64,000 nucleotides of DNA from Siphonodentalium dalli (lineage: Eukaryota > Mollusca > Scaphopoda > Gadilida > Siphonodentaliidae), in the NCBI GenBank assembly GCA_032622095.1, contig CP136066.1, forward strand, positions 232,010,961-232,074,960, in the 5' to 3' direction. How positions within the stretch are numbered: position 1 is the first letter of the stretch; every line of letters begins with the position of its first letter. Made by a program: the position numbers and the translations under genes. The notes below the pieces were generated by a model. That model made no database searches. It was not told the DNA's origin and saw only the letters and a program-made list of their open reading frames with translations. This document shows positions 53,591 to 64,000 of the stretch, in pieces.

Positions 53591-54180
53591 ATTAAACAAG
53601 AGGTGTGCACTCGAGTGCTAGCATACCCCCACCGTGGCAAATTCAACCCGCATTATCCGTAAACTCAACCAAAAAGATTTTTATCTTTAAAGAAAAATTC
53701 GGACTAATAATATCGATATGGTGTCACAAGAAGCTTGTACAGAAAAAATTATTCAAATCGGTTCATATTTGTTAAAGTTATTAAGTCAGACAGAATTTTC
53801 TAAGTCAAAATAAGTCGAAAATGAGATGTAATATTACGAAAAACAGTCTGAGCCAATCCCTAGCCGCATCACGTAGAGAGGGTATTGTGAGAAACATGTA
53901 TACCAAAAATTATTGAAATCGGTTCATATTTGTTAAAGTTATTAAGTCGGACAGAATTTTCTAAGTCAAAATAAGTCGAAAAAGAGGCGTAACTTGAACA
54001 AAAAACGTCGGACCGAACCACAATTAGCATCATGCGGAGAGACAGTCCTGAGGAGATTGCATACAAAAAATTATTGAAATCGGTTTATAGTTGTTCGAGT
54101 TATGAGGTCGGACGGACGGACGGATGGACAAACAAACAACAAACGGACGGAGAAAGCGTGACGGACGGACGGACGCAGTC
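53591..54180. repeat. Degenerate ~165-bp tandem repeat ending in a GGAC simple repeat
   Basis: AAAAATTATTGAAATCGGTT (or close variants) recurs near 53747, 53905 and 54066, each preceded by a GAGANNG-type block and followed by GTTATNAGTCGGACNG. The last unit runs into (GGAC)n at about 54110-54175. This unit design, ending in a TCGGACGGACGG motif, parallels the AGATGGC family period. Confidence 0.78.
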
Positions 54181-55199
54181 AATCCAGTATATAATTAATT
54201 AATTTTTAAATCAACTAAAATTTATAAAGCACATGCTCATTGAATTTCCTCATTTTATGGCCATACATGTCCTGTTTATGAGGTAATCTAACTGCCATGT
54301 ACATTGAGATATGCATTACTTTAGAGAGGATAAGGTGATCGAGTGCAATGTGACAATCGATGATATTATAGTATTAATGTCTGGTGTATTGGAACTGCAT
54401 GCAGTCTTGATTGAGATTCCATGCTATATCGATATAATGTTTCTTTATGTGAAAAAAAAGACTTTAATTTTGCTTATTTTAATGTCGTCAGTATATGTAT
54501 ATAAAAGTTGTGGGTGGAAACTTTGGACACTTCATTGAATAATGTCTACAGCCCGTGTTAATTCTATTATAGTGCAAAAGTGTTCCCCGCAATGTTCTTC
54601 TGTTTGACATTCTGTTTCAGTGAGGTCAGGTAATTCAACGACATTATTTTCCTCTTTTTTTTTCTACAACGAGAGGCCGATCATGATCTACATGTCAATA
54701 TTAACATCCATGACAAATTTCATGACGATCAGACAAACAGTACGACCTGTAGCCCGTGCTAATGGATTGAATTTTTAAATGCAAGATGGCCACTGGCGGC
54801 CATGTTTTTTGTCCGAATGACACCAAAATGACTCGTTCCCATCTGCATTCCAGTTTCAACAGCCATGACAAATTTTATGATGATCGGACTAAAGGTACGA
54901 CCTGTAGCCCGTGCTAAAGGATTTAGTCATACATTAAGAGTAAAATCCAAGATGGCTGCTGGCGGCCATGTTATTTGCCCGAATAACCCAAAAATGACTC
55001 GTTCCCATCTACATGTCATTGTTAACATCCATTACTAATTTTATGATGATCGGACTAAAGGTACGACCTGTAGCCCGTGCTAAAGGATTTAGTCATACAA
55101 AGAGTAAAATCAAAGATGCCTGCTGGCGGCCATGTTTTTTGGCCGAATGACCCCAAAATGACTCGTTCCCATCTACATGTCATTATTAACATTCTTGAC
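54010..55199. repeat. Segmental duplication copy 1 (partner at 60242-61200; 3' half also at 59690-60236)
   Basis: 54010-54660 is unique-looking AT-rich sequence and 54661-55199 is AGATGGC array. The same order recurs at offset 6232-6240, with one 8-bp insertion near 60765 and about 1-2 percent mismatches. The part 54661-55199 also matches 59701-60236, which directly abuts the start of the second copy at 60242. The arrangement is what tandem duplication of a ~1.19-kb unit would leave. Open frames 54311-54538 and 60543-60782 are the duplicate of one another and have no domain. Confidence 0.9.
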
Positions 55200-55215
55200 A
55201 AATCCGTGCTAATGG
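54665..55215. repeat. AGATGGC-family repeat array 3
   Basis: About three and a half monomers in the same orientation as the main array at 59170. Ends abruptly at a deletion-like junction near 55200. Confidence 0.9.
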
Positions 55216-55225
55216 ATAGAATTTT

Positions 55226-55263
55226 TCACCCACTGACCAACGCGCGAAGCGCGTTCAGTGGGT
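55226..55263. repeat. Short GC-rich hairpin
   Basis: CACCCACTGA and AACGCGC pair with GCGCGTT and TCAGTGGGTG around GAA, with two unpaired bases in one arm. Confidence 0.85.
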
Positions 55264-56107
55264 GTACTATTATCGTAGGACTCATGCGTTTCTGCTGAAT
55301 TGAAATAGTGCCTATGCGTTTCTGCTGAGCTGCACTGACGTTTGATCGCAAAATAAAATTATAACCATTATCAAAGCACACGTTTGGATAACACCGCCAT
55401 AAACAGTTTCATATTATGATGTTGAGCTCATATCGTCAATAAAATTATAGTTATAATTGATAAAACTAAATTGTACTGCTAAAGTAATTCTACCAATTGG
55501 GTAACTAGATTCAGGTTGAGCTAGAACTTGAGAAATTTTTAATTTCAACCAATTGAAATGCCGCTGGAATTGGAAAGGGTTAAGGTTGTGGGGCAACGCA
55601 AATGACGTCATCGAAAACAAGGCGACTCAAAATGAGTCAAAAATCGTACACAGTACATGTCTCGCTTCGTCTCGGAATCGTGATTTAAATTCATTCATTT
55701 TGACTGTTACTGTGTCCTAAGATATTAGCAACTTGTGGAATGTGCTTAGGAAGGATTGTTTTGATATCTAATAAGTGGGATTTACCTCCCAAAAAGGTGA
55801 GTTTCAGGCCTGCATTTGTTGTCAATCTGTATTATCTGATTCTGACAGCGCTCGTCTGCAACTGCAATTGGCAGAATTCGCGTGTTTGACTAAACGTTTT
55901 CTCCACTCGATTCTCGAGTCAAAATGCACAATAATCGGTCAAATTCTTTCAATAATTCTATCTAAATACATCTTAGCTATTATTCGGATCAGATCTCCCC
56001 GTCGAGAAAGCGATATGTTGACCAAAACGACACTTGAGAAAGTTGTTTACATTTTGAGCGCACACTGCCTGCGGCACAGTACACGCTCGATTTTTATCAT
56101 GGAAACA
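55264..56107. other. Non-coding stretch
   Basis: No gene recognised. The open frame at 55775-56134 has a good length but no domain and runs into the following satellite. Confidence 0.45.
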
Positions 56108-56625
56108 AATCAATTTCTTCCATCTAAAAGATAATTACGTGCTGGACCCTGTCATTTTAGGAATATATAAGTATTCCACGCAGACATACCTCAGTCTCAG
56201 CTTAAAATTTTGAAAAATAACAGTTTTATCGACATAAATCGATTTGAATGGGAAAATCCCGTGTTAAAATTTATCATTGAAAAAAAATAATTTCTTCCCT
56301 CTAAAAAATAATTACGTGCTGTACCCTGTCATTTTAGGAATATATAGGTATTCCACGCGGACACACCAAGTCTCAGCTTAAAATTTTGAAAAATAAGAGT
56401 TTTATCGACATAAATCGATTTGAATAGCAAATCCCATGTTAAAATTTATCATCGAAAAAAATTAATTTCTTCCATCTAAAAAATAATTACGTGCTGTACC
56501 CTGTCATTTTAGGAATATATAAGTATTCCACACAGACACACCAAGTCTCAGCTTAAAATTTTGAAAAATAAGAATTTTATCGACATAAATCAATTTTAAT
56601 GGCAGATCCCATGTTAAATAATAAA
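56108..56625. repeat. Three-copy ~178-bp satellite
   Basis: Units beginning ATTTCTTCC and containing AATTACGTGCTG, ACCCTGTCATTTTAGGAATA and AAATTTTGAAAAATAA start near 56112, 56290 and 56465. Units are highly similar (few changes each). Non-coding. Confidence 0.92.
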
Positions 56626-56689
56626 TTTTAGGGCCCTGCGATAGTTTTCTGAGCTGTTCCATATTGGCCAACAGAGTCCATATTTGACA

Positions 56690-57545
56690 GGTTCTACCTG
56701 ATAATTGTGCAACAGTACAGTCGCGTTACTTTATACGTCAACATTGGTCATTATCACCCGACAAATTTATTTCGGTCTATCGTATCAACCCCCATGTAGC
56801 CTGACTAAGTGTCAACATTGGTCTTTATCGCTCCACTAATTTTTATCGTCTCATCGGTATGAATTCCATATCCAATTATCCACATATAACCAACCGAACC
56901 TCTAATCCCGGTCCAATTTTTTTTTTTTTTCATCGCTATAGTCAAGTTACGTAATATTTTATCACGTGATAATTTTACTTATATGTCTATGGTATTACTA
57001 TAGTATACGGTATACGTATATCAATTGCTATTCCTTTCTATATAATCCTGGTGCCATCTATAGAGTAAGAGATAATTTCAGACCCCTCCCCCAATTTTAT
57101 ATCATTACCGCTACAGTACAGTCGCGATGCATCACATAGCAACATTGATCGCTATCGCTCTACTAATTTATGTCAGTTCATCGTTCCCCTTTTTCTCCGA
57201 GTCTATTTAACCAACCCAACATCTAAACCCGGCCTAAATTATTTTCATCGGTATACCGTAGTTGTGTTACATACATATTTTTATCATTTGATTCCAATTT
57301 GCATTGTACCACTATAGAAGTCCATAAATGACTATTCTGGCACTATATAGAGATAACGAAGATTATTACAACCCCCCCCCCCCCATTTTATAGCCTTGTT
57401 GCAACAGTAGAGTTGAGATGCATGATATGTCAACATTGGTCGTTATCGCTCTACAAATTTATATCGGTTCAACCCTTAGTTCCCTGTATCGACAACTCCT
57501 CCCTCAATTTATTTTTTCATTTGTATTATAGTCTCGTTACGTACA
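56690..57545. repeat. Degenerate ~290-bp tandem repeat
   Basis: ACAGTACAGTCGCG or ACAGTAGAGTTGAG followed by CAACATTGGTCNTTATCGCT and AATTTAT occurs near 56710, 57112 and 57400, with an extra half-unit near 56808. A C-rich run ends each unit. No gene. Confidence 0.78.
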
Positions 57546-57736
57546 TATTTTATCTCTTGTAACTTTTGCTTCAACATGCCGAGTTCTGCTGCAGACGATA
57601 CAAAACTGACAACATTTCGAAATGTAAGCAGGCTTCAAACTCATCTTATCCAAGAAACTTGTGTATAAGGTGTACTCGCATTTGTTGCGTTAAAAACCAA
57701 AGGTCCCAAGTCAAGGTCCAAAATCCCCAACACACT

Positions 57737-58010
57737 GATGTGAGGTTTAATGATAACTCACATCTACATAACCTAACCAATATAAGGATGTGAGGTGTAA
57801 TGATAACTCCATCCACATACAGTAATGTCCAAAGTAATTGACCACTTAACCACAGCAGAATTATGGGTAATTTTTCAGGATTTTAAATCCTGAAAAATTA
57901 CCAATAATTCTGCTCTGGTTAAGTGGTCAATTACTTTGGGCATTACTGTAACCAATATAAGGGTGTGATGTTTAATGATAACGCCATCCACATAACTAAT
58001 AACTATGTGT
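57737..58010. repeat. Four-copy ~57-bp minisatellite, MITE inserted
   Basis: Units with GATGTGAGGTNTAATGATAA, CTCCATCCACATA and ACCAATATAAGG. A 129-bp palindromic MITE splits the second unit between CACATA and ACCAAT. Confidence 0.85.
57820..57948. mobile_element. Mariner-type palindromic MITE (129 bp)
   Basis: TA at 57818-57819 and 57949-57950. Termini CAGTAATGTCCAAAGTAATT and inverted CAGTAATGCCCAAAGTAATT. The two arms (~64 bp) are complementary almost throughout and meet at a GGATTTTAAATCC centre, so the element is nearly one perfect hairpin. Confidence 0.92.
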
Positions 58011-58112
58011 GAAAATTAAATAAAAAAATTAAATTCCATGATGGCGTCCAATATGGACTATCTAATTCTGCTCCAAAAACATGTATATTCAATATATGGA
58101 TGTGTATTGGAT

Positions 58113-58136
58113 GGGGGGGGGGGGGGGGGGGGGGGG
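58113..58136. repeat. G24 homopolymer
   Basis: Twenty-four consecutive G in otherwise AT-rich sequence. Confidence 0.9.
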
Positions 58137-58344
58137 ACCGATTATTTCAATGATATTTTAATTCACTGGGATACAAAACCCGACCTACGGGAGCACGCTT
58201 CGCGCACGACTGTATCTTAAGCATATGTGCATATTTAATAAGCCAACAATTGGAATCCCAACAGAGAAGACTGGCGTAGGTCCCTTGCGCATAGACATCG
58301 TTGATGATCTCTATGGGAAACCAACTTGACATTTAATAGACAAT

Positions 58345-58855
58345 TTCGATTAACTGCAATAACTTAAGGAATCTCTAATTGAGCTCAAGCCCAATAAGAA
58401 TATTCCTTCAGTTATTGTGCTTAAGCGCAGTTAGAGATACCTTATTGCGCTTAAGCACAATGTGATATTCCTGTGCAATAAGGAATATTCTTATTGCGCT
58501 TAAGTGTAATAAGACATTCCTTATTACACGTAAGCGAAATTACATCAATATTGCACTTAAGCGCAATTAATATCTCTCATTAGATCACCCTTGTGCAAAT
58601 AGTAGAATAATCCTATATTTGTTCCACCCATTGTACCATGGAGATGGACTACACCACCTGAATTATAGGGAGTTTATGTACTATATATAATATATTCCTT
58701 ATTAAGAGATTCCTTATTGGGTTTTATTATATAAGCGCAATTTGTAAATTCCATTATTGCGCTTAAGCACAGTTAAATATATCCTTATTGTGCTTAAGCA
58801 CAATAGAGATTCCCTTATTGTGCTTAAGCACATTTAGCTCTTCTTGCGATTAATT
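58345..58855. repeat. Palindromic minisatellite (TTATTGCGCTTAAGCGCAATAA)
   Basis: About ten variants of a palindrome centred on CTTAAG with arms TTATTGCG/CGCAATAA, separated by short AT spacers with GGAATATTC or GAGATTCC. A spacer at about 58580-58680 has no copies. The design parallels the palindromic core at 33375-33865, but the sequence is unrelated. Confidence 0.9.
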
Positions 58856-59165
58856 AAAAAAAAATTATAATTGTATTGTAACTATTGTTTTGTCCTTTAA
58901 TATTTCCCATACATCATGTACACATATATTATGCTAGAATGGTACTATTATTACTAATACCACTCGTAGTAGTTAATACCACCTTACTGTCAATATCCTA
59001 TCATGGTTAGTTTCAAATCATAACGTTAATTGTTATTACTATGTGTGTACTGTACATGTACATCAGTCATCAATTAATAATATTTTGCTATTTTGCATGC
59101 GAAGTGGAAGACCCTCCAATAGCTTATCAATACCACTCGGGACAGTGGGTGTTTTTCCTCAATTA
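58856..59165. other. AT-rich non-coding stretch
   Basis: No gene or repeat family recognised. Confidence 0.5.
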
Positions 59166-62100
59166 ATTGAATTTCTTGTTAAATGCAAGATGGCCACTGG
59201 CGGCCATGTTTTTGGGCCGAATGACCCCAAAATGACTCGTTCCCATCTGCATTCCAGTTTCAACAGCCATGACAAATTTCATAATGATCAGACGAACAGT
59301 GCGACATGTGGCCCGTGCTAATGGATTGAATTTTGAAAACAAAGATGGCCACTGGCGGCCATGTTTTTTGTCCGAATGACCCCAAAATGACTCGTTCCCA
59401 TCTACATTCCAATTTCAACAGCCATGACAAATTTCAGGATTATCAGACTAAAGGTACGACCTGTAGCCCGTGCTAAAGGATTTAGTCATACAAAGAGTAA
59501 AATCAAAGATGCCTGCTGGCGGCCATGTTTTTACCGAATGACCCCAAAATGACTCGTTCCCATCTACATGTCATTATTAACATTCTTGACAAATTTTATG
59601 ATGATCAGACTAAAAGTACGATCTGTAGCCCGTGCTAAAGAATTTAGTCATACAAAGAGTAAAATCCAAGATGGCTGCTGGCGGCCATGTTTTTGGGCCA
59701 AATGACCCCAAAATGACTCGTTCCCATCTACATGTCAATATTAACATCCATGACAAATTTCATGACGATCAGACAAACAGTACGACCTGTAGCCCGTCCT
59801 AATGGATTGAATTTTTAAATGCAAGATGGCCACTGGCGGCCATGTTTTTTGTCCGAATGACACCAAAATGACTCGTTCCCATCTGCATTCCAATTTCAAC
59901 AGCCATGACAAATTTTATGATGATCGGACCAAAGGTACGACCTGTAGCCCGTGCTAAAGGATTTAGTCATACAAAGAGTAAAATCCAAGATGGCTGCTGG
60001 CGGCCATGTTATTTGCCCGAATAACCCAAAAATGACTCGTTCCCATCTACATGTCATTGTTAACATCCATTACTAATTTTATGATGATCGGACTAAAGGT
60101 ACGACCTGTAGCCCGTGCTAAAGGATTTAGTCATACAAAGAGTAAAATCAAAGATGCCTGCTGGCGGCCATGTTTTTTGGCCGAATGACCCCAAAATGAC
60201 TCGTTCCCATCTACATGTCATTATTAACATTCTTGACATTCGGACCGAACCACAATTAGCATCATGCGGAGAGACAGTCCTGAGGAGATTGCATACAAAA
60301 AATTATTGAAATCGGTTTATAGTTGTTCGAGTTATGAGGTCGGACGGACGGACGGATGGACAAACAAACAACAAACGGACGGAGAAAGCGTGACGGACGG
60401 ACGGACGCAGTCAATCCAGTATATAATTAATTAATTTTTAAATCAACTAAAATTTATAAAGCACATGCTCATTGAATTTCCTCATTTTATGGCCATACAT
60501 GTCCTGTTTATGAGGTAATCTAACTGCCATGTACATTGAGATATGCATTACTTTAGAGAGGATAAGGTGATCGAGTGCAATGTGAAAATCGATGATATTA
60601 TAGTATTAATGTCTGGTGTATTGGAACTGCATGCAGTCTTGATTGAGATTCCATGCTATATCGATATAATGTTTCTTTATGTGAAAAAAAAGACTTTAAT
60701 TTTGCTTATTTTAATGTCGTCAGTATATGTATATAAAAGTTGTGGGTGGAAACTTTGGACACTTGGACAATTCATTGAATAATGTCTACAGCCCGTGTTA
60801 ATTCTATTATAGTGCAAAAGTGTTCCCCGCAATGTTCTTCTGTTTGACATTCCGTTTCAGTGAGGTCAGGTAATTCAACGACATTATTTTCCTCTTTTTT
60901 TTTCTACAACGAGAGGCCGATCATGATCTACATGTCAATATTAACATCCATGACAAATTTCATGACGATCAGACAAACAGTACGACCTGTAGCCCGTGCT
61001 AATGGATTGAATTTTTAAATGCAAGATGGCCACTGGCGGCCATGTTTTTTGTCCGAATGACACCAAAATGACTCGTTCCCATCTGCATTCCAGTTTCAAC
61101 AGCCATGACAAATTTTATGATGATCGGACTAAAGGTACGACCTGTAGCCCGTGCTAAAGGATTTAGTCATACAAAGAGTAAAATCCAAGATGGCTGCTGG
61201 CGGCCATGTTTTTGGGCCGAATGACCCCAAAATGACTCGTTCCCATCTACATGTCAATATTAACATCCATGACAAATTTCATAATGATCAGACGAACAGT
61301 GCGACATGTGGCCCGTGCTAATGGATTGAATTTTGAAAACAAAGAAGGCCACTGGCGGCCATGTTTTTTGTCCGAATGACCCCAAAATGACTCGTTCCCA
61401 TCTACATTCCAATTTCAACAGCCATGACAAATTTCAGGATTATCAGACTAAAGGTACGACCTGTAGCCCGTGCTAAAGGATTTAGTCATACAAAGAGTAA
61501 AATCAAAGATGCCTGCTGGCGGCCATGTTTTTTGACCGAATACCCCAAAATGACTCGTTCCCATCTACATGTCATTATTAACATTCTTGACAAATTTTAT
61601 GATGATCAGACTAAAAGTACGATATGTAGCCCGTGCTAAAGAATTTAGTCATACAAAGAGTAAAATCCAAGATGGCTGCTGGCGGCCATGTTTTTGGGCC
61701 AAATGACCCCAAAATGACTCGTTCCCATCTACATGTCAATATTAACATCCATGACAAATTTCATGACGATCAGACAAACATTACGACCTGTAGCCCGTGC
61801 TAATGGATTGAATTTTTAAATGCAAGATGGCCACTGGCGGCCATGTTTTTTGTCCGAATGACACCAAAATGACTCGTTCCCATCTGCATTCCAGTTTCAA
61901 CAGCCATGACAAATTTTATGATGATCGGACTAAAGGTACGACCTGTAGCCCGTGCTAAAGGATTTAGTCATACAAAGAGTAAAATCCAAGATGGCTGCTG
62001 GCGGCCATGTTTTTGGGCCGAATGACCCCAAAATGACTCGTTCCCATCTACATGTCAATATTAACATCCATGACAAATTTCATAATGATCAGACAAACAG

Positions 62101-64000
62101 TGCGACCTGTGGCCCGTGCTAATGGATTGAATTTTGAAAACAAAGATGGCCACTGGCGGCCATGTTTTTTGTCCGAATGACCCCAAAATGACTCGTTCCC
62201 ATCTACATGTCATTATTAACATCCATTACTAATTTTATGATGATCGGACTAAAGGTACGACCTGTAGCCCGTGCTAAAGGATTTAGTCATACAAAGAGTA
62301 AAATCAAAGATGCCTGCTGGCGGCCATGTTTTTTGGCCGAATGACCCCAAAATGACTCTTTCCCATCTACATGTCATTATTAACATTCTTGACAAATTTT
62401 ATGATGATCAGACTAAAAGTGCGACCTGTGGCCCGTGCTAATGGATTGAATTTTGAAAACAAAGATGGCCACTGGCGGCCAGGTTTTTTGTCCGAATGAC
62501 CCCAAAATGACTCGTTCCCATCTACATTCCAATTTCAACAGCCATGACAAATTTCAGGATTATCAGACTAAAGGTACGACCTGTAGCCCTTGCTAAAGGA
62601 TTTAGTCATACAAAGAGTAAAATCCAAGATGGCTGCTGGCGGCCATGTTTTTTTGCCCGAATAACCCAAAAATGACTCGTTCCCATCTACATGTCATTGT
62701 TAACATCCATGAGAAATTTTATGATGGTCTGACTAAAGGTACGACCTGTAGCCCGTGCTAAAGGATTTAGTCATACAAAGAGTAAAATCCAAGATGGCTG
62801 CTGGCGGCCATGTTTTTTGGCCGAATGACCCCAAAATGACCTGTTCCCATCTACATGTCATTGTTAACATCCATTACTAATTTTATGATGATAATAAGAC
62901 TAAAGGTACGACCTGCAGCCCGTGCTAAAGAATTTAGTCATACAAAGAGTAAAATCCAAGATGGCTGCTGGCGGCCATGTTTTTTGCCCGAATAACCCAA
63001 AAATGACTCGTTCCCATCTACATGTCATTGTTAACATCCATTACTAATTTTATGATGATCGGACCAAAGGTACGACCTGTAGCCCGTGCTAAAGGATTTA
63101 GTCATACAAAGAGTAAAATCAAAGATGCCTGCTGGCGGCCATGTTTTTTGGCCGAATGACCCCAAAATGACTCTTTCCCATCTACATGTCATTATTAACA
63201 TTCTTGACAAATTTTATGATCATCAGACTAAAAGTACGATCTGTAGCCCGTGCTAAAGAATTTAGTCATACAAAGAGTAAAATCCAAGATGGCTGCTGGC
63301 GGCCATGTTTTTGGGCCAAATGACCCCAAAATGACTCGTTCCCATCTGCATTCCAATTTCAACAGCCATGACAAATTTTATGATGATCGGACTAAAGGTA
63401 CGACCTGTAGCCCGTGCTAAAGGATTTAGTCATACAAAGAGTAAAATCAAAGATTCCTGCTGGCGGCCATGTTTTTTGACCGAATGACCCCAAAATGACT
63501 CGTTCCCATCTACATGTCATTGTTAACATCCATTACTAATTTTATGATGATTGGACTAAAGGTACGACCTGTAGCCCGTGCTAAAGGATTTAGTCATACA
63601 AAGAGTAAAATCAAAGATTCCTGCTGGCGGCCATGTTTTTTGACCGAATGACCCCAAAATGACTCGTTCCCATCTGCATGTCATTGTTAACATCCATTAC
63701 TAATTTTATGATGATCAGACTAAAAGTACGATCTGTAGCCCGTGCTAAAGAATTTAGTCATACAAAGAGTAAAATCCAAGATGGCTGCTGGCGGCCATGT
63801 TTTTGGGCCAAATGACCCCAAAATGACTCGTTCCCATCTACATGTCAATATTAACATCCATGACAAATTTCATGACGATCAGACAAACAGTACGACCTGT
63901 AGCCCGTGCTAATGGATTGAATTTTTAAATGCAAGATGGCCCTGGCGGCCATGTTTTTTGTCCGAATGACACCAAAATGACTCGTTCCCATCTCCATTCC
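59166..64000. repeat. AGATGGC-family main array (~160-bp monomers, runs off the window)
   Basis: About 25-30 head-to-tail monomers of 155-169 bp, interrupted only by the 54010-type spacer at about 60240-60905. Two monomer classes exist: type A with AAAGGATTTAGTCATACAAAG, type B with AATGGATTGAATTTT. All share GATGGC or GATGCC, GGCGGCCATGTTTT and AAAATGACTCGTTCCCATCT. The two classes are mixed rather than strictly alternating. Similarity between non-adjacent monomers is higher than between neighbours, indicating higher-order units. Open frames in it are artefacts of the period. Confidence 0.95.
60242..61200. repeat. Segmental duplication copy 2
   Basis: Copy of 54010-54960. Begins with GGACCGAACCACAATTAGCA right after array sequence equivalent to 55199. 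Contains the (GGAC)n block at about 60343-60408 and the 54311-type frame with an 8-bp insertion. Confidence 0.92.

Noticed and set aside
59043-61639. Open frames of 60-92 codons inside the AGATGGC arrays, several sharing residues such as NDPKMTRSHLH
   Set aside because: They arise because the repeat period keeps one frame open; the same peptide appears wherever the repeat occurs, and frames end at random monomer differences.
1-64000. tRNA, rRNA or other structured RNA genes
   Set aside because: None recognised by eye on either strand; a covariance-model scan was not possible, so small RNAs cannot be excluded.

Overview
The window looks like nuclear DNA of a marine invertebrate animal, most likely a lophotrochozoan such as a mollusc or brachiopod (inference). 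The reasons are the metazoan retroelement families (DIRS, Ngaro-like, CR1/L2-like, I/Jockey-like), a TRIM-like NHL-repeat exon with an animal splice acceptor, AT-rich DNA full of MITEs, and no bacterial operon structure. I see no rRNA, tRNA, CRISPR array or clearly complete multi-exon host gene. Nearly everything that can be explained is mobile or repetitive DNA, often nested.

Layout. 1-0.9 kb: tandem ~145-bp repeat. 1.6-7.5 kb: decayed minus-strand DIRS-like retrotransposon, split by a plus-strand non-LTR retrotransposon whose 1300-aa ORF2 (endonuclease, RT, RNase H) is intact. 7.55-8.2 kb and 12.2-13.3 kb: short arrays of a ~160-bp repeat (the AGATGGC family), which returns at 54.7-55.2 kb and fills 59.2-64.0 kb. 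8.8-10.4 kb: a minus-strand NHL-like terminal exon followed by decayed copies of its own 3' end. 11.1 and 43.3 kb: two copies, in opposite orientation, of a TTAA-flanked MITE. 14.8-17.1 kb: ORF1 and the start of ORF2 of another non-LTR element. 19.3-25.3 kb: a ~6-kb foldback structure with ~1-kb inverted arms made of ~360-bp subrepeats.

26.0-32.5 kb holds the most complete system: a Ngaro-like tyrosine-recombinase retrotransposon (minus strand) with diagnostic split direct repeats, a Gag-like ORF, RT-RNase H, a tyrosine recombinase with its catalytic residues, and an extra SGNH/GDSL-type hydrolase ORF. Gag, RT-RH and recombinase lie in one reading frame separated by single stops; the first stop has the context UGA CAG UUA, which fits the known CARYYA readthrough motif.

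32.7-34.2 kb is a terminal-inverted-repeat element with an 8-bp target duplication and a core of palindromic minisatellite. 34.7-37.6 kb carries weak candidates for host exons. 38.6-45.5 kb contains two broken CR1/L2-like retrotransposons; the second is interrupted by a 1762-bp hAT-like element (8-bp duplication) that itself contains the TTAA MITE. 45.5-59 kb holds further MITEs (TTAA, Mutator-like, mariner-like), several tandem repeats, a 5'-truncated non-LTR tail and a second palindromic minisatellite. 54.0-55.2 kb and 60.2-61.2 kb share a segmental duplication.

Recurring theme: several unrelated short transposons have interiors made of degenerate palindromic minisatellites. All family names rest on motifs read by eye; no database search was run.
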